Positions 11,701 through 23,682 are shown, counted from the first letter of the stretch. The stretch: 64,000 bases of DNA from Sipunculus nudus (GCA_026874595.1 CM049307.1:73632643-73696642), one strand, 5' to 3'. Notes: a model not told the origin generated them from the letters alone. Numbers and translations: made by a program.

Positions 11701-14700
11701 GGGAATAAAAAAGATGCCTGATACTGGTATCGACATGCGTTTCTCCTAACGATTCCTTGGGTTTTCAACTTTTGTTTTTCAGTTGAAAGGGTGATATTTG
11801 TATGACGGCAACTGAAAATAAGGTAAAGCAAATCTTCTCTGATAAAAAATGATAACAATATTTCAGTCGGGGGGGGGGGGGGGGGCTTCAGCCCCCAAAG
11901 CTACCCCTCTGGATCCGCCACTGGTGCCGAAAAACTCCGACAGTTTGGCTATCGTTGGGGATATTCATTCAAGTTTTCAACGGCAAAAAAATTCAATAAA
12001 AGCCTGTAATATGTTACCCTTATACGATATTTGGGTATACTATTATGAAATTATTCAAAACTTCGTTTCAGCCCGTTTAATATTACGACCTTGTCGTGCA
12101 CAAGGTTTCTGCCGTTTACCGCCAAGTCACAGGCCGCACGTGTCAATGAATGGCCGGACAACACCTGTAAAGGTCGATCTCTATCTAACGATCGTAGACG
12201 CAGCCATAATTCTATTCAAACCTGTCCAATATTTCATTAAAACTAACCGTGTGAAATCTTATTTAAAAAAAAAAAAACTCTTATGGTCAGCTTTATGCAA
12301 ACGTTATGCAGGGCAAGGAGGGGGCCGATGCTGGAAGCTGTATATGCATGTCGCTGATCACTCTTTAAACTGCCAGCGAACCTCAGCTTACAAACGGCTA
12401 TCACATCGCAACAAAAATGTGATTTCCCCCACTTATCCATGCCTTTTACAAACTGACGACAAACTATGTGAATATACGTCATGCAGTACCTGCCAAACAC
12501 CTTTACCTATTTCGGACAAACAGTATTTATCTTTAGTTGGATTGACCCCGCGTGAAAACTGTATTTCGCTGATCAGTGGTCTTAGTGAGCTAACAAATGA
12601 CGATCACAGCGCGTACACGTGGAATGCGCAGGTACCAAGATAAAAAGAAAAATGCAACCCATGGGTAAACTGAAAAACCTTTTATCAAAACAAAGTCGGA
12701 TCGGGTTCGTTGGGGAATTATGACCCCTCTGATATAATTATTATCGCCGAGATACCAATGTAAAACGTATAGTTAACTTGATTTAAACAACATATTCTAC
12801 TGAGCGAATTAGTTTTATATTATTATTATCCCTCAGATTCGAATTGTTCCCATCATGTATTTTTCACACATTTTATTCCCCTGGTTTGTTCCCAGATAAT
12901 TATTTCATTTGGACAGATCTTCTCAATAGCTATATTAATAATCTCTGTATCATTACATTTCAATTTAAATTATAAATCTTGCGAAAATACTTACGTGAAC
13001 CCGCCTAGCGTGTACTGAGTTTTCAATTAAAGAGCTTTTATACGTACCTAGGGGGAAATCTCCGCGATCTTTACAGTAAAGCAGCTCACTTAGTATTTGA
13101 TAAGAAGCATGGTTATTACTCTCGTATGTTAACTTGTTACACCGTTACTTTCACCGCCCAGTCTCATTCATCCACGATTGGGTTCATTCTGTTTCATACA
13201 TTTGATTGACGCAGAGATGCCCGAAAGTCGATATTAAAATACAAGGTATGCATAAACTGAATATACACCAAACTCTTTCACAAAATTTTATTGTTCAAGC
13301 ACTTTTCCAAACCACTCTCTCTTTTTAAGCACCTTTCAAGCCCTTGAAATTGAAATGACTAAATTCAAGCACTTTTCAAGGTTTTCAAGGTGCGTACGAA
13401 CCCTGTTACAATTGGGGGACTCTCAAAAGTAATCCAAACATATTCAATAAGGTCATCTGGTGGCAAGTCAGACAAACTAGCAAAACTTTTGCCACAAGTG
13501 ACTGGTAAACCTCCATGTGTTTGCAATCAACCACCTTAGGTTACATGATTTTTCTGTTATTCAACATTCTGTGTTTACTAACAGCTTGAATGTCAACGGG
13601 CTCATACATTCATCACAGAGACATTGTAAAAGTTTTTTTCCTAGCAGGAATTATGTACAGTTCATTTACCATATGCAGGGTAAGCCAGAAGTCACATTAA
13701 TTCGAAAGACAAGGTAAGTGAATAGCTGGCTTTAAACTTCATGCTTATACAGAATTGGATGTTAAAAATAGAATTCCCATCACATGCCTAAGAAATTTTA
13801 GGTTCAATAAAATAACAAGGATCCACTGAAGAAATCTCTTATTAATTACGATAATTAAACTTACTGACATATGATGTATAAAGTAATACATGGTAACTGC
13901 TTTATTAAATCTTCATAAAACTGAATGTTGTGGTTGAGTCATTCATTAAATGACCTTGTGACCATAAGTTCTCAGCTCATACACAACTGAATTCCTGTAA
14001 GAGACCACTGTATATGATATCGATGTTTTACATGAATTTTATTTCCAATTTCTTGTAAACACTTGATTGGTACTGTGACTGTGATCATAATACTCTACAT
14101 AACAGCCTTAATCTGACCTATGTAATTCACCTATTATTTCACAATTATTCAGAATGAATATCTAACTTAGAATGTTTATTCATTGAACTTAAACTAGCAG
14201 GCACTGAAAAGCAATTAAGGAGGCTTGTAAAATAATTTTGACGGCTGAAACAAAGAAAGGACTGATTAATCATCGATCATTTATAAATGTACCTTCCATA
14301 TTACCGTAAATCTGCTTTATAGAATTATACCTAAAACTTGAATACCAGAAGTCGGCAAGTGGATACGTGTATCCGCAAAAATCAGAGTGGTATGGGTGAA
14401 GTGAGGCATGGATTTAGTGCCAAGGGGAATAGAATGAGATGTGTTGCATTACTGATGGGGTGAAGGGTTAGGCCGATATGTCAAACTAGTCCTTAGATAT
14501 AAGCATTGATGTCTGATATGAAAATGATTGTAGGTGGTGCCGTCTGTCATTTGAACGAGAGAGCCATCCAAGATGTGTACACAAGCAAAATTTCAGGTGG
14601 ATAAGTGAAACTACTACTGAGATATGAGTGATTATTTTCCTAGCCAGATGAATAGATGGACACCATGCAAATGCAGTTGTAGGTTGGGCCACTAAATTTG

Positions 14701-17700
14701 TATAAGCTGTAGAGCTATGTAAGAGCTATACACATGCAAAATTCCCGACTAGACTTCAAACCAGTCTTGAGATATTAGCATGGATGTCTGCCATGTAAAC
14801 ATGATTGTAAGTGGCCCAACTTTCATTTGCATGAGAAAGCTATCCAAGATATATACACATGCAAAATTTCAGGTGTATGAGTCAAAACCACTGCTGGGAT
14901 ATGAGTGACAGTTACCCTAGACAGACAAACAGATTTTTGCAGGTGGCACCACCAGTTTTTTGTATGATAAAGAGCTGTGTAGGATCTATACACAAGCAAA
15001 ATTTCAGGACCAGTCCTAAGATATTAGCATGGATGTCTGCCACATTAAAGTGAATGTAGGTGGTGCTACCTGTCATATAAACGAGAAACCTCTCCATGAT
15101 GTTTGCATATGTGCAAAATTTCCCTGGAATAAGTCTAACCACTGCAGAAATATGAGTGTTTTGAACCCAAGGCAGACAAACAGATGGACACTGTGCAAAA
15201 TGGTTGTAGATGGCACCACCACTGTGTATGATATCAAGCTATCCAGGAGCTATACTCATGCAAAATTTCAGCCAGATTGGTCAAACAAGTCCCACAATAT
15301 GTTGGTTTATGTGTGAAAACAGATGCACAAATGGATGCTTTGCACAGAGGAACAGGTCAGAGGTAAACCCAAAATGATTATGCAGCAGTTCACATGTGAC
15401 CCAATCATTCAGAGTTTCATAAAATTCTTTCCAGTGGTAACGGAGGAGTTCTTCGGAAACCTATGTGGTGATTGCGTCTGGCTGAAAACATAGTATCCAC
15501 TAAACTGTTTTGGTGGATACAATAATGACTGAGTAAATTCAGTGTAACTTGTACATCATGCTGACAGGTCAAGGTAATGGCTAAGTTTTATTCCTATTCG
15601 TTACTTTGTGTCTCATCTTTCTTATTTCTCTGAAGTGATAAAATTATTTTTTTCTGGTTAACATGACTTCTTTGCATGTGCATACACAATCATCTGTGAC
15701 TGTTAATGCAACAAGGGACCTATGGGTCACGGCGCTTAGCTGTTATATATGATAAAAAAATATGATTTAGAAATGATTAACAAATTGAGTACTATTGTCA
15801 CACAGATTTTGACTTGGCCATATAACTTATAAGTAGAACATATTATATAAGAGTTTAACCATTTATTTAAAAAATTACAAATATTGTCCCAAATATACTT
15901 TTTATTAAAAATAATAAGAGAATTGTATGATTTTTTAAAATGAAATATAACTGAAATGATTATTAAAATAATATTAAAGAATATATTCATGAATGCATTC
16001 ATGAATACATTTTGAAAGTATTTGCACTGGTATTCATATACTTTCATTTTTACCTGAATTCCCATTCTTTATGCAAGAAATTTTATAATGCAGTACATAT
16101 TCATATTTGTATTTTAATACAATTGCAAAGTATTCGCACCATGTCTGGTATTTATATAGTTTTCACCAAACAATGATGTTGAGAATCCAGAATATACAAA
16201 ATTCACACATTTAAATAATGATCATAAGTACCTGGTTTTGTGGCTTTTATTTATATTAAAAAAAATAAATGTAATATATTCATTTTGGACTAATTTCACA
16301 TCAATGTACACACTAGACACAGTAGGAATCTAGATTAATATTATCATCTGCATCTTTGTCTTTCATTAATTTCCTTCATATGATCCCTAATGATTAGTAA
16401 TGACTAATATGATTTACTTTTTTATCATAAAAATTGAACTGAAAAATACTGCATGGTGTTATTTGGAATATGTGACATTCTATCCATTGATACAAGATTC
16501 TTATATCATCAGTAACTGCAAGTTAATTTCCTGTTATTATAAACTAACAAATTCCTTTTCTATTTTTCTTTAATTTGTTATTAAAAACTAATAAAAATTA
16601 ATTAATTTATTGTTTATTGTTATTTTGTTGGTTAAAACTACTAATGAGTTGGGTTGGACACCTGGATCAACTGTGGCTGGCCATAAGCTGCCTGGCTGCC
16701 CAAGTGAATGCCTCGCCTCAAGCATGCATAATTTGCTGAAATTTCAACAAGGTCAACATACAGGTGACTCATGAGGGGCTGGAGAGAGCCAAGGTCTGAC
16801 ATGGTCTCATAAAAACATTAATAAAAGCTACAATTTTTGGCCAATTTCTTTCAGCTTTCTAAACTAAAAAGCTGAAATCCTTATGTGTGTATGATATGAA
16901 AATTATATCAATAGTGCTCACAGGAAACAAACGTGCCATCGTCAAAGTTGAGCAAAATTTAAGGTACTAATTTTATATTTATACTAATAACTTGTAAAAT
17001 TTGAACAATTCAGAACTAATTTTGGGTATTCAATGGAATCTTGATGAAATAATGTTACATCCCTGAAAAAAATCTCTAGCTTCAGCAATCCTCTTGTTAA
17101 GGGAGTAAATATATTTCTTGATTTTTTACAAAGTGCATTATGTTTGGGCCCATAACTTAAAACAATTAGGCAATACTGACATAATTTCTGGCATGTGCAT
17201 AGAGAATGTATAGAAAAATATATATATTATATAAGATAAAAGTCAGATCAGTGGTTTTGATATTAGGCAGTCTTGAAGTGTAACAATGCGTTTTTAATGG
17301 AAAAATGAAGTTTTTCATTAATATCTCGAAGGTATTAAGTCCTAGTGACCAAATTCTTGGCATGGTAGGGGATTTTGGATATTAGGCAGTCCTGAAGTGT
17401 TAAAATAGGTTTTTAATAAAAAATTGATGTTTTCCCTTAATTTCTCAAAGGAACGAAGTCACAAAGACCCAGTTTTCGATTTGGTAGGAGATCTTGGGGA
17501 CATCTAACATTATGCCGAATTTTGGAATCCTAGGTCTTACGGTTTCAAAACGTGCCACATCTACGGAAGGACGGACAGACGGATGGACGACGGACAATGG
17601 ACCATGACTATAGCTCAGATGACTTATAGTCAGCTGAGCTAAAATTGCAACCAATTGAACTGATTATGAAAGAAAACAACCAATCATTGGTTTAATTGAT

Positions 17701-20700
17701 TAATCATTATTTAATCAGATTTGTAAATAATAATTAATCAATTTTGAAAGATACATTCCCGTTTACATTTGTTTTAGATTTTGTACAAAGTCTGGCACTT
17801 CTTACAATCTTGCTCAGCCTTTGTTGTATCTTTACAAAATGTCCAACATTTCCTATAGCGAGGGTTTGCTTTAGGTAACAGGGAATCTTTAGATCTGAAA
17901 GTAAATGTGCAATGTATTTGACCTCAGAGAACCTAGCCATATGAGGGAGTTCTCAGTGCCACTTTAGAGTGCTCTTTAGTGAACCTGCAAACAGTAAAGG
18001 GTAAAAATTAATACTCATTAATGGCACTATATCATCAATTGTACAGAGTAGAGTACTTACACTAGGGACAGACAAAGCTATGGGAAACATCACCAAAGAA
18101 ACACCACGGAAAAAATTGGTCATCCATCGGCTAAGTTTATTGTTTCTGTTCATCATTAATGCTGATATCTGAAGGTTAAAAGAAAAAGGTGAATGCATTT
18201 AAAACTTTCATTAAATCATATATTTATACAAATAAATTTAATTGTGCAATGTACTGCATTTTGTTCTAGTTTTTAATTTTGAAGAATAAAATGATATATT
18301 TGTTCATACATTATATATACACAAATTTTGAATGACAAACTACAATCTTTATAAGAAAACATAGGAAAAGCTACATAACATATTTCTACAACAAAATGGG
18401 AATAAATGGAATAACACTACAAGAGAAAAGAAAACAAACCCATGATGATAAATTATTCAAGACAGATCAACGTTACCAAATTAAAAGGATCATCAAGCCA
18501 TGAAACCACAATTCTGACTAATAACAGAAAGTTTACATAATATAACTAATAATTCATGACACTAAAGATGCCATAGTATCGCTCACCTATATCAATGCAC
18601 ATTTTAATTATGAAAAGGAGTCCTCATTTAATTTATTTATCTCTCCATAAGGAAGGTTGCACACTGATTGTAAAACCAGAGTATCCAATAATCCCCTACT
18701 TAACATCTAGGGCTACAATTATTTAGCAAGATAAAAGATTTACTTAAGGCCATCAGTGTACTATTTAAAAGTTAAAATGCTTTATACATTACCTCTGAAA
18801 TGATTAAGTTTGATATGACCAAGGCAGCAGGTAGGAGACAGGTGGTGTCAGCTAGTGTCAGATCCGGGAACCACAGCATCCCCTCAGTCTTCAGGCCCGG
18901 GGTCAACAGAGGCAGGTCTATAACGGAAGATGTACTGTCTTTTTCTCATATTCCTTTATTGTTCATAATAATTTACATAGCCTCTTGAGTAAGATATATA
19001 TCAAATATATTGAAAATATGAATTCACTATCCTAAAGGCAAAAGGTAAAATAATACTGCATCAGCTAAGAGCATGATCCCCCCCACCCCCTCCAAGAACA
19101 GTGAGCTACAGTAATTATGAATAACATGCGAGGATATTAACTTTACGTGTCATATATGGGCATGATTTATTAACCATAAATACTTTCGATCCTCATACTC
19201 ATGTTTTATACAACTACATTAGCAGTAAGGAAGATATACCTGACTTTTAATCAGGCTACTGCATCCCATGTTTAAGTTCAGGACCTTTCACTTTGACTAA
19301 GCAATGACTAACAGAACTTGAGATGACAAAAACCTGGAAGTTTCAGCAGGAAACCATTATATTCATTTAAATATAAAAAAAAATTGTCAATTACTCACGA
19401 TTATTAGCTATGATGGGATACTGCATGGTCAAATTATTGTGGTTGTTGCTAAGGGAGAGTATGTTACTAGCTGTTATGAATTAATACTTTTACATCAGGG
19501 TTGTTAAAATTGAAATGAAAGTCCCTTCCAAAGTATACAGGGGACCTATTTACAGCATATTTTACTTAATCCATGACCTGTATCACTGAATATTCATTTT
19601 TTACACACATGAACCACTAACTTAAATTTCATTATATATTTATTATATACATGGCAAAACTTGAATCAAAAGGACTGACTAAAAATTGACACAAGCCCAT
19701 TTTACTTGGTAAAAATTCAGAGCAACTGAAGTTTGTACATACTTCAAGCATATTAGTTCAAAACAAGCAGGATATGCAAATTAAGGGAGTTTTTAACAGA
19801 AAGGTTTTACTGTAGTAAAGTATATGTCGTATGGGGCAAAAAGACCAAGATATGAACACGCTCTGCTGACAGAACTCACTTTGATTGCCAAAGCCACCAG
19901 ACATATTCCTTAGGGCCACAGATAATGTTACCCAGAGTGGTAGCTGAACCAGGACCAGTATCGTAGACTTGAATGGGTGACAGTTATCACGAATATACAG
20001 GTCACGCACGATACGCTTCAGCTGAAAGAAATCACAAAATAAAGATTGTTATGTGTGTGTGAGTTTACCATTGTGAGGACCATCAGAAGAATAAGATGCC
20101 ACCAACCTGTTGAATTTAACTTATATTTTAATGTTTGTTAAGGGTACATATGTTTTATTGCAATGATGGTTGCCTTTCTTACCACTGCTTCTTAAAATTA
20201 AAAAAAATGTTATAATGATTGTAAATTTCTCAAATGGAAACCACAAATTAAAGTTACATAAAAAATGGCTACATGTGACCTTATACTTTGTGTAAGTTTG
20301 TACAGATATGTTGTGCAAGTTTGCTCAGATACTTTGTGTAAGTTTGCACAGATACATTGTGCAAGTTTGCACAGATGCGTTGTGTAAGTTTGTACAGATA
20401 CTTTGTATAAGTTTTTACTGATACTTTGTGTAAGTTTGTTCACATATTTAGCTAGCATTCCATATATGCTGATACAAAACATCCTAATGCAGTACTTATG
20501 CATATACAGTGAGAAAATGGATGCCTGTGATACCATTAATATGTAGGTGTATGCAGTATATATGCAGCAAACCGGGCCTGTGGTATAGAGCTGCATTAGT
20601 GGAGAAGTCATCTGGAAGAGGAATACCCTCTCACTGACGTTAAAGTGTGAAATTTCCCCATCTCTGACCATGCTTTGTGTTTTTAATTGCTAGAGTGAGA

Positions 20701-21383
20701 GATCAGAAAATGTTGCATATGTTGCATGAATGGAATGCCACCTTTAGTTTGCACAGACACTTTGTCTAAATTTGTATTTAGACACTTACTTTGTGTAAGC
20801 TGGCACTGCTATTTGAATTGTCTTTAGAAGCTGTACTTACATTAACTTTATATTGTGCTCTTGCGGTTGCTTCATCCCACTTTAAATTCCTGACAGCAAT
20901 GTTGACCTCCTTGTTGAGTTCACCAGCAAGCTGCTTAATCTCTGGCTGCAGCAGTTCCACCTTAGCCAGCACCTTGGCTGTATAGACAGTCAGAGGAAGT
21001 GTTATACAGGTCCTGACCAGCACAACAGTGAACGGAATACTGGCCCACCATGGCAGACACGTGTAGTCATGGATACCCTCCAGCAGCTCAATCGCCTTGG
21101 CAACTGGAGGGTTTGCTGGTGTAAAATACTTGAGGTAAAATTCCTGATATGAAAACGTTCTGACTTGCTGTAAATGAAAGTTTCGTCCATGGTGTATCGT
21201 TGGCGTATGTTTATTACATAACGTGGAATAACAGTTAGTGATCTTGTTGTGTGGTTGATGCTGGTATTTGGCAAGGGAGACCTGTAGATTTGTAAGCTTG
21301 TAATGAGCAGTCCAGTACACACCCTGAGACAGCACACTCTGTGTTTTATGACCACACCTGAGCAGGTGACAAAGGGAAGCCAT
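5545..21383 (-). CDS. COX18: COX18 cytochrome c oxidase assembly factor (Oxa1/YidC family), five coding exons
   Basis: COX18 is a mitochondrial inner-membrane insertase that exports the C-terminal tail of COX2 during complex IV assembly (family knowledge). Exons on the minus strand are 20841-21383, 19880-20021, 18793-18917, 18061-18168 and 5545-5730. All junctions are GT-AG and the phases (0, 1, 0, 0) join to 367 codons plus stop. Residues 1 to about 75 are rich in H, K, R, S and T and lack a membrane span, as expected of a mitochondrial presequence. The core begins at LPWWASIPFTVVLVR (110-124), then LPL, LQPEI (145-149), RDNCHPFKST (192-201), LWFPDLT and ends with VCSSLYGLSQNMLLKSP (313-329). 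These blocks match animal COX18 in order and spacing. The basic tail suits contact with the mitoribosome. Intron 4 is about 12.3 kb and full of mobile elements. Confidence 0.93.
5870..6065 (+). mobile_element. 3' end of a Helitron-like element
   Basis: A short core remnant is followed by the shared tail: GACAAAGTGTGATCAC, then AGCTCAGATGACC and AGCTGAGCTAAAA as a worn hairpin. It lies in COX18 intron 4. Confidence 0.5.
6228..6792 (+). mobile_element. Near-complete Helitron-like (HINE/pearl-type) element
   Basis: The head TGGCCCTGGGCCATGATGCT and CAGCTTAA are present, followed by diverged core units and the tail GACAAAGAGTGATCGC with a decayed hairpin ending near 6785. Both ends are recognisable, giving about 565 bp. 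It lies in COX18 intron 4. Confidence 0.55.
6793..8078. other. COX18 intron 4, plain sequence
   Basis: No exon is seen. A tRNA-like box-A word (TGGTATAATGGTAGG) near 6898 may be a decayed SINE. The rest shows no repeat boundary that I can define. Confidence 0.35.
8703..8745. repeat. (TA)n microsatellite
   Basis: An almost pure TA/TATA run of about 40 bp with one CA interruption. Confidence 0.85.
8861..9612 (+). mobile_element. Helitron-like element with two near-identical 337-bp core repeats and a 3' hairpin
   Basis: Two head-to-tail units begin with ATGTTCACATTTTTAAAGG at 8861 and 9198, a period of 337 bp with only a few differences. The second unit runs into a GACGGACGACGGACAAAG tail and the hairpin AGCTCAGATGACT-TTC-AGTCATCTGAGCT (9576-9604), a perfect 13-bp stem. 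This organisation of tandem cores followed by a fixed hairpin tail matches pearl/HINE elements described from bivalves (established knowledge). Confidence 0.7.
11115..11165. repeat. Short palindrome
   Basis: GCGACGAAACGTC and GACTGTTTCGTCGC face each other around a short centre with TTAACGG. This is a strong stem-loop with no assigned role. Confidence 0.45.
13411..14480. other. COX18 intron 4, plain sequence
   Basis: AT-rich intron sequence without exon, RNA gene or repeat boundary that I can define. Confidence 0.35.
14490..15350 (+). repeat. Degenerate ~250-270 bp tandem repeat array
   Basis: Units recur near 14506, 14778 and 15027, each with GGATGTCTGCC, GGTGGCACCACC-like and GCAAAATTTCAGG words and a CAGACAAACAGATGG linker. 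The array has at least three and a half diverged copies. Open frames of 64-95 codons here come from the repeat. Confidence 0.6.
15710..17644 (+). mobile_element. 1.9 kb Helitron-like element (copy A)
   Basis: The head AACAAGGGACC, GGGTCACGGCGCT and TAGCTG is at 15710. The tail is GACGGACAATGG, then the hairpin AGCTCAGATGACT...AGTCAGCTGAGCT (17612-17640) and AAAA. The head GCTTAGCTG pairs with the tail CAGCTGAGC, a subterminal inverted repeat. The same head and tail bound the opposite-strand copy at 25472-28030, and the 3' 800 bp align through shared words such as ATATTAGGCAGTC and AACGAAGTC. It lies in COX18 intron 4. Confidence 0.65.
18061..18168 (-). CDS. COX18: COX18 exon 4
   Basis: It encodes residues 271-306 (36 codons), including NKLSRWMTNFFRG and the membrane stretch VSLVMFPIALSVPS. 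The acceptor is TAACCTTCAG and the donor GTAAGT. Both ends are phase 0. Confidence 0.9.
18793..18917 (-). CDS. COX18: COX18 exon 3
   Basis: It encodes about residues 229-270, including GMLWFPDLTLADTTCLLPA, the conserved loop and start of the next membrane segment. The acceptor is CCGTTATAG and the donor GTAATG. The 125 nt fit the phase-1 entry and phase-0 exit. Confidence 0.9.
19880..20021 (-). CDS. COX18: COX18 exon 2
   Basis: It encodes residues 182-228, beginning LKRIVRDLYIRDNCHPFK, then the second membrane segment LVQLPLWVTLSVALRN. The acceptor is TTTCTTTCAG and the donor GTGAGT. The exon is 142 nt and ends in phase 1. Confidence 0.92.
20285..20450. repeat. ~24-bp minisatellite in COX18 intron 1
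   Basis: About seven diverged copies of a 24-bp unit (TTTGTGTAAGTTTGCACAGA and variants) lie in tandem. Stray copies occur near 20745-20800, next to exon 1. Long frames on the minus strand here are repeat translation. Confidence 0.75.
20841..21383 (-). CDS. COX18: COX18 exon 1
   Basis: It encodes residues 1-181: the presequence, the first membrane segment and the LQPEI helix. The ATG at 21383 is followed by G. The donor is GTAAGT (20835-20840, minus strand) and the exon ends in phase 0 after ...AQYKVN. Reading on past the donor gives a non-homologous tail, which confirms the exon boundary. Confidence 0.92.
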
Positions 21384-21399
21384 GATCTGTCTATTACCA

Positions 21400-22195
21400 A
21401 GTACTCCTCATGTAGTCACTTTACTGAAAAAAAACACAAACAAATATTTATACTTTAATATTGACAATCTTTAGCTTAATAAATCTATGCCAATGCCATA
21501 GGCTTTAATGAGGAGAGTTGAGAAGATGTGTGAGATGCTGTCATTAGTTCTTTATTCAAAAAGTATTACGGATATCATTACCAATTAAACTTACCTCGTC
21601 ACTCCTACATTGTAAATGACATGTCTGTACGCTTTTCCACTCTCTAGATTAAATGATTTCTCTGGAAATGTGAATATACTGAAAAGTGCTGATTCATGTA
21701 TATTGTAAAGTTCTGCATGAATGAATTCAAAGCAAAACCCACAGAAATGTTGAGAACCAGATATTATGGTATCCCTTAAGAAGAAAATTGACATTTGACA
21801 TCTGTATAAATAACACTTTTTGACGACTGTGACCTTGAAAAATAGGCCAAGATCACTCAAACTGGGTCAAATTAAATGGAACATAGTAAGGTATTTCCTG
21901 AGTAAATATCAATCAAATCGGACAAAAAAGTGGCATAATAATAAGAAAAGTACAGAAACATCAAATATCTTCTACTATGAACTGGTGGTGATAATATAAC
22001 TCATTAGACTGAAACTAAAATTAAATCAGGCATAAATTTGCCTATCCCAAAATTTTCCCTGCTATGGACACTTTTTTTTATATAAATACAAAGTAAATAC
22101 CATGTTGTTCGCTGATAAAAGGGGTTAATTTGATTTTTTCATTTAATGGCACAGAAAAACATAAAAAAAACTTATTTTAAATGTATATTTAATAC
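21400..22195. promoter_or_regulatory. COX18 upstream region
   Basis: This 0.8 kb upstream of the COX18 ATG should hold its promoter and 5' leader. It is AT-rich and I can place no TATA box or initiator. Confidence 0.3.
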
Positions 22196-22202
22196 TGGCT
22201 TT

Positions 22203-23310
22203 CAATTACGCTCTTTACACAGCGCTTTAACTATAGGCCTAGTACCTATATCGTAAGCGCTGTTTGTTATGACCTCGTATCCTGAATTGCTACACCAGAG
22301 GGGAGCACTGTATTTTTGCCCAATCAGGTGAGACCTTGTGCTGGAAGACACTGCTTAGCGAGAAATACACGGAGCCAATCATGTTCATTTCGTTTTCATT
22401 GACAGCTCATCGCCCCGGTAACTATCTGAACAGGCCACAGGCTCAGAGAGAATTGCCCGAGACGTGGTTTGCTTAAGGGGCCTTTACACAGAATAGCGAC
22501 CTCTGTGCCTCCCGTGTGCGACCACAAAATTTACCAGGTCGTCGTAGGAGGCTCGAACAAGGCAGAATGGTTGCCTAGGTCGTTCAAAGGTGGTACACAG
22601 GAGTTTCAGACATCGCCAAGGACGCCATGGTCGCCGTGAGTTTTTGAACATGTTCAAAACAATCGCACAAAGGTCGCCGAGGATGTGGGTTGCTCAAAGG
22701 AGGCAGAAGGAAGGGAGAAGCATTGTCATGGTTGTAGAATGAAGGCAGAGTGGTCGCGCTGGTGGCATAGGGGAATTAGAGCGAAGGCAGGCAAGAAAGT
22801 GCTGCATTTTGGGAGATTCAAGGGAGACACAAGTATCGCTGAAACGGTTGTGGAGCAGTTACACAGAAACATAATTTTCTGGGGTTAGGCGACCATTGAG
22901 CGTCCTGGTCATTTTTTGGTCGCTCAAAGGTGGCACAATGGTGGCAGCCCTGTGTAAAGGGGCCTTTAGGGCCTTGGGCACATAGGATGCCCGGCCGGTG
23001 AGCTGTAATTCAAACGAAGCGTAACAACAAAGGCTGCGTGCACACCTCGCTGGCTGGTTTAAGTTCTGCAGACAACAGATACATGGCTACGCTAACACTA
23101 CAGTCATATTGTCATAATCGAATCGGTCGATGATGCGAAAAATGCAGAGAGAGCAATTAAAATTCGACCGTAAACTTATCAAAGGGAGCTTGAAGCGCAG
23201 CTATGGGCGGAGCCAGGATGCCTGTCGAGTGTTTGTTTATATTGGCATCTGATTGGCTGCTTGTCACATCATACGCACGTTTTTTTCAGCGGACAACGAA
23301 CCTACATCTG
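22203..23310 (+). repeat. Dispersed repeat copy A, split by a MITE
   Basis: The sequence from GCTCTTTACACAGCG (about 22210) to about 22470, resuming near 23185 and ending near 23310, matches the minus strand of 63190-63587. Shared blocks include GTAAGCGCTGTTTGTT, GACCTCGTATCCTGAA, GAGGGGAGCACTGTATTTT, GACAGCTCAT and GGCCACAGGCTCAGAGAGAA. Between them lie the MITE at 22477-22965 and about 200 bp of unrelated sequence. No coding potential is convincing. Confidence 0.6.
22477..22965. mobile_element. ~490 bp MITE with GGGGCCTTTACACAG ends
   Basis: Left GGGGCCTTTACACAG and right CTGTGTAAAGGGGCC form imperfect inverted termini. The flanks are TTAA and TTTAG. Subterminal GTCGCTCAAAGGTGGCACA-like words repeat inside in both halves. 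Its higher GC makes it stand out. No protein is encoded. Confidence 0.6.
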
Positions 23311-23475
23311 GTGTCTGAATATATCATAAACGGTCAAAGCTGGCAGCATGAAAATCAGTTGCTTCTTTAGATTTCCGCTGCCTCGGGAGCGTAGCTTTCA
23401 ATGGGAATTATGTTGCCTGCGTCAACTCCAAAAGGCGGGAACCACGTTCAACCTGTCGCATAACAATACCCATGA

Positions 23476-23491
23476 AGCGCCATCTGGTGGC
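23476..23491 (-). promoter_or_regulatory. CTCF-like motif
   Basis: GCCACCAGATGGCGCT on the minus strand is close to the animal CTCF core (CCANNAGRKGGCGC). It lies 0.8 kb upstream of the sirtuin gene and points toward COX18. Confidence 0.4.
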
Positions 23492-23682
23492 AATAAGATC
23501 CTTCTTGTCGGGAACTGTTTAAGAAAGAAGTTGTTGGGATTCTTACGCTCCAGTTCAAATGGTAACATTTGACTTCGCATGAAAAGTGTGTTCTAAAACT
23601 ATCATCAAACTTTTTTTAGAAACGGTGGTCTCAACTCTCAAGTACTCAACTCGCATGCACCAGAGGATAGTTTACTTCGTGA

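Larger units (their letters stand above)
8609..11923. mobile_element. Nested 3.3 kb element with GGCGGATCCAG termini
   Basis: The ends are CAGGGGCGGATCCAG (left) and CAGTGGCGGATCCAG (right, minus strand). The flanks GTGCC at 8604-8608 and 11924-11928 form a 5-bp duplication. Removing it rejoins GGGGTGCC to GAAAAACTCC of the outer element. It contains a (TA)n run, a Helitron-like copy (8861-9612) and a poly-G tract next to its right end. The terminal sequence resembles hAT ends, but hAT duplications are normally 8 bp, so the superfamily is left open. Confidence 0.6.
8084..13405. mobile_element. 5.3 kb element with ~80 bp inverted termini and 5-bp target duplication
   Basis: The left end is CAAGGTTCATACACTT..., with AAGCACTTTTCAAGCACTT inside. 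The right end, read on the minus strand, is CAGGGTTCGTACGCACC, then TTGAAAAGTGCTTGAA. The termini therefore match as imperfect inverted repeats over about 80 bp. TTACA flanks both sides exactly (8079-8083 and 13406-13410). No transposase is recognisable inside, so it looks like a non-autonomous or decayed DNA transposon of undecided superfamily. It sits within COX18 intron 4 and hosts another element (8609-11923). Confidence 0.65.

Noticed and set aside
11849-12643. 264-codon open frame
   Set aside because: It begins in a poly-G tract at the end of the nested element, crosses the element boundary and resembles no protein I know.
8084-13405. Polinton or other virus-like element
   Set aside because: The termini are short, the target duplication is 5 bp, and no capsid, polymerase or integrase-like sequence is visible.
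20210-20671. 153-codon minus-strand frame
   Set aside because: It runs through the 24-bp minisatellite in COX18 intron 1.
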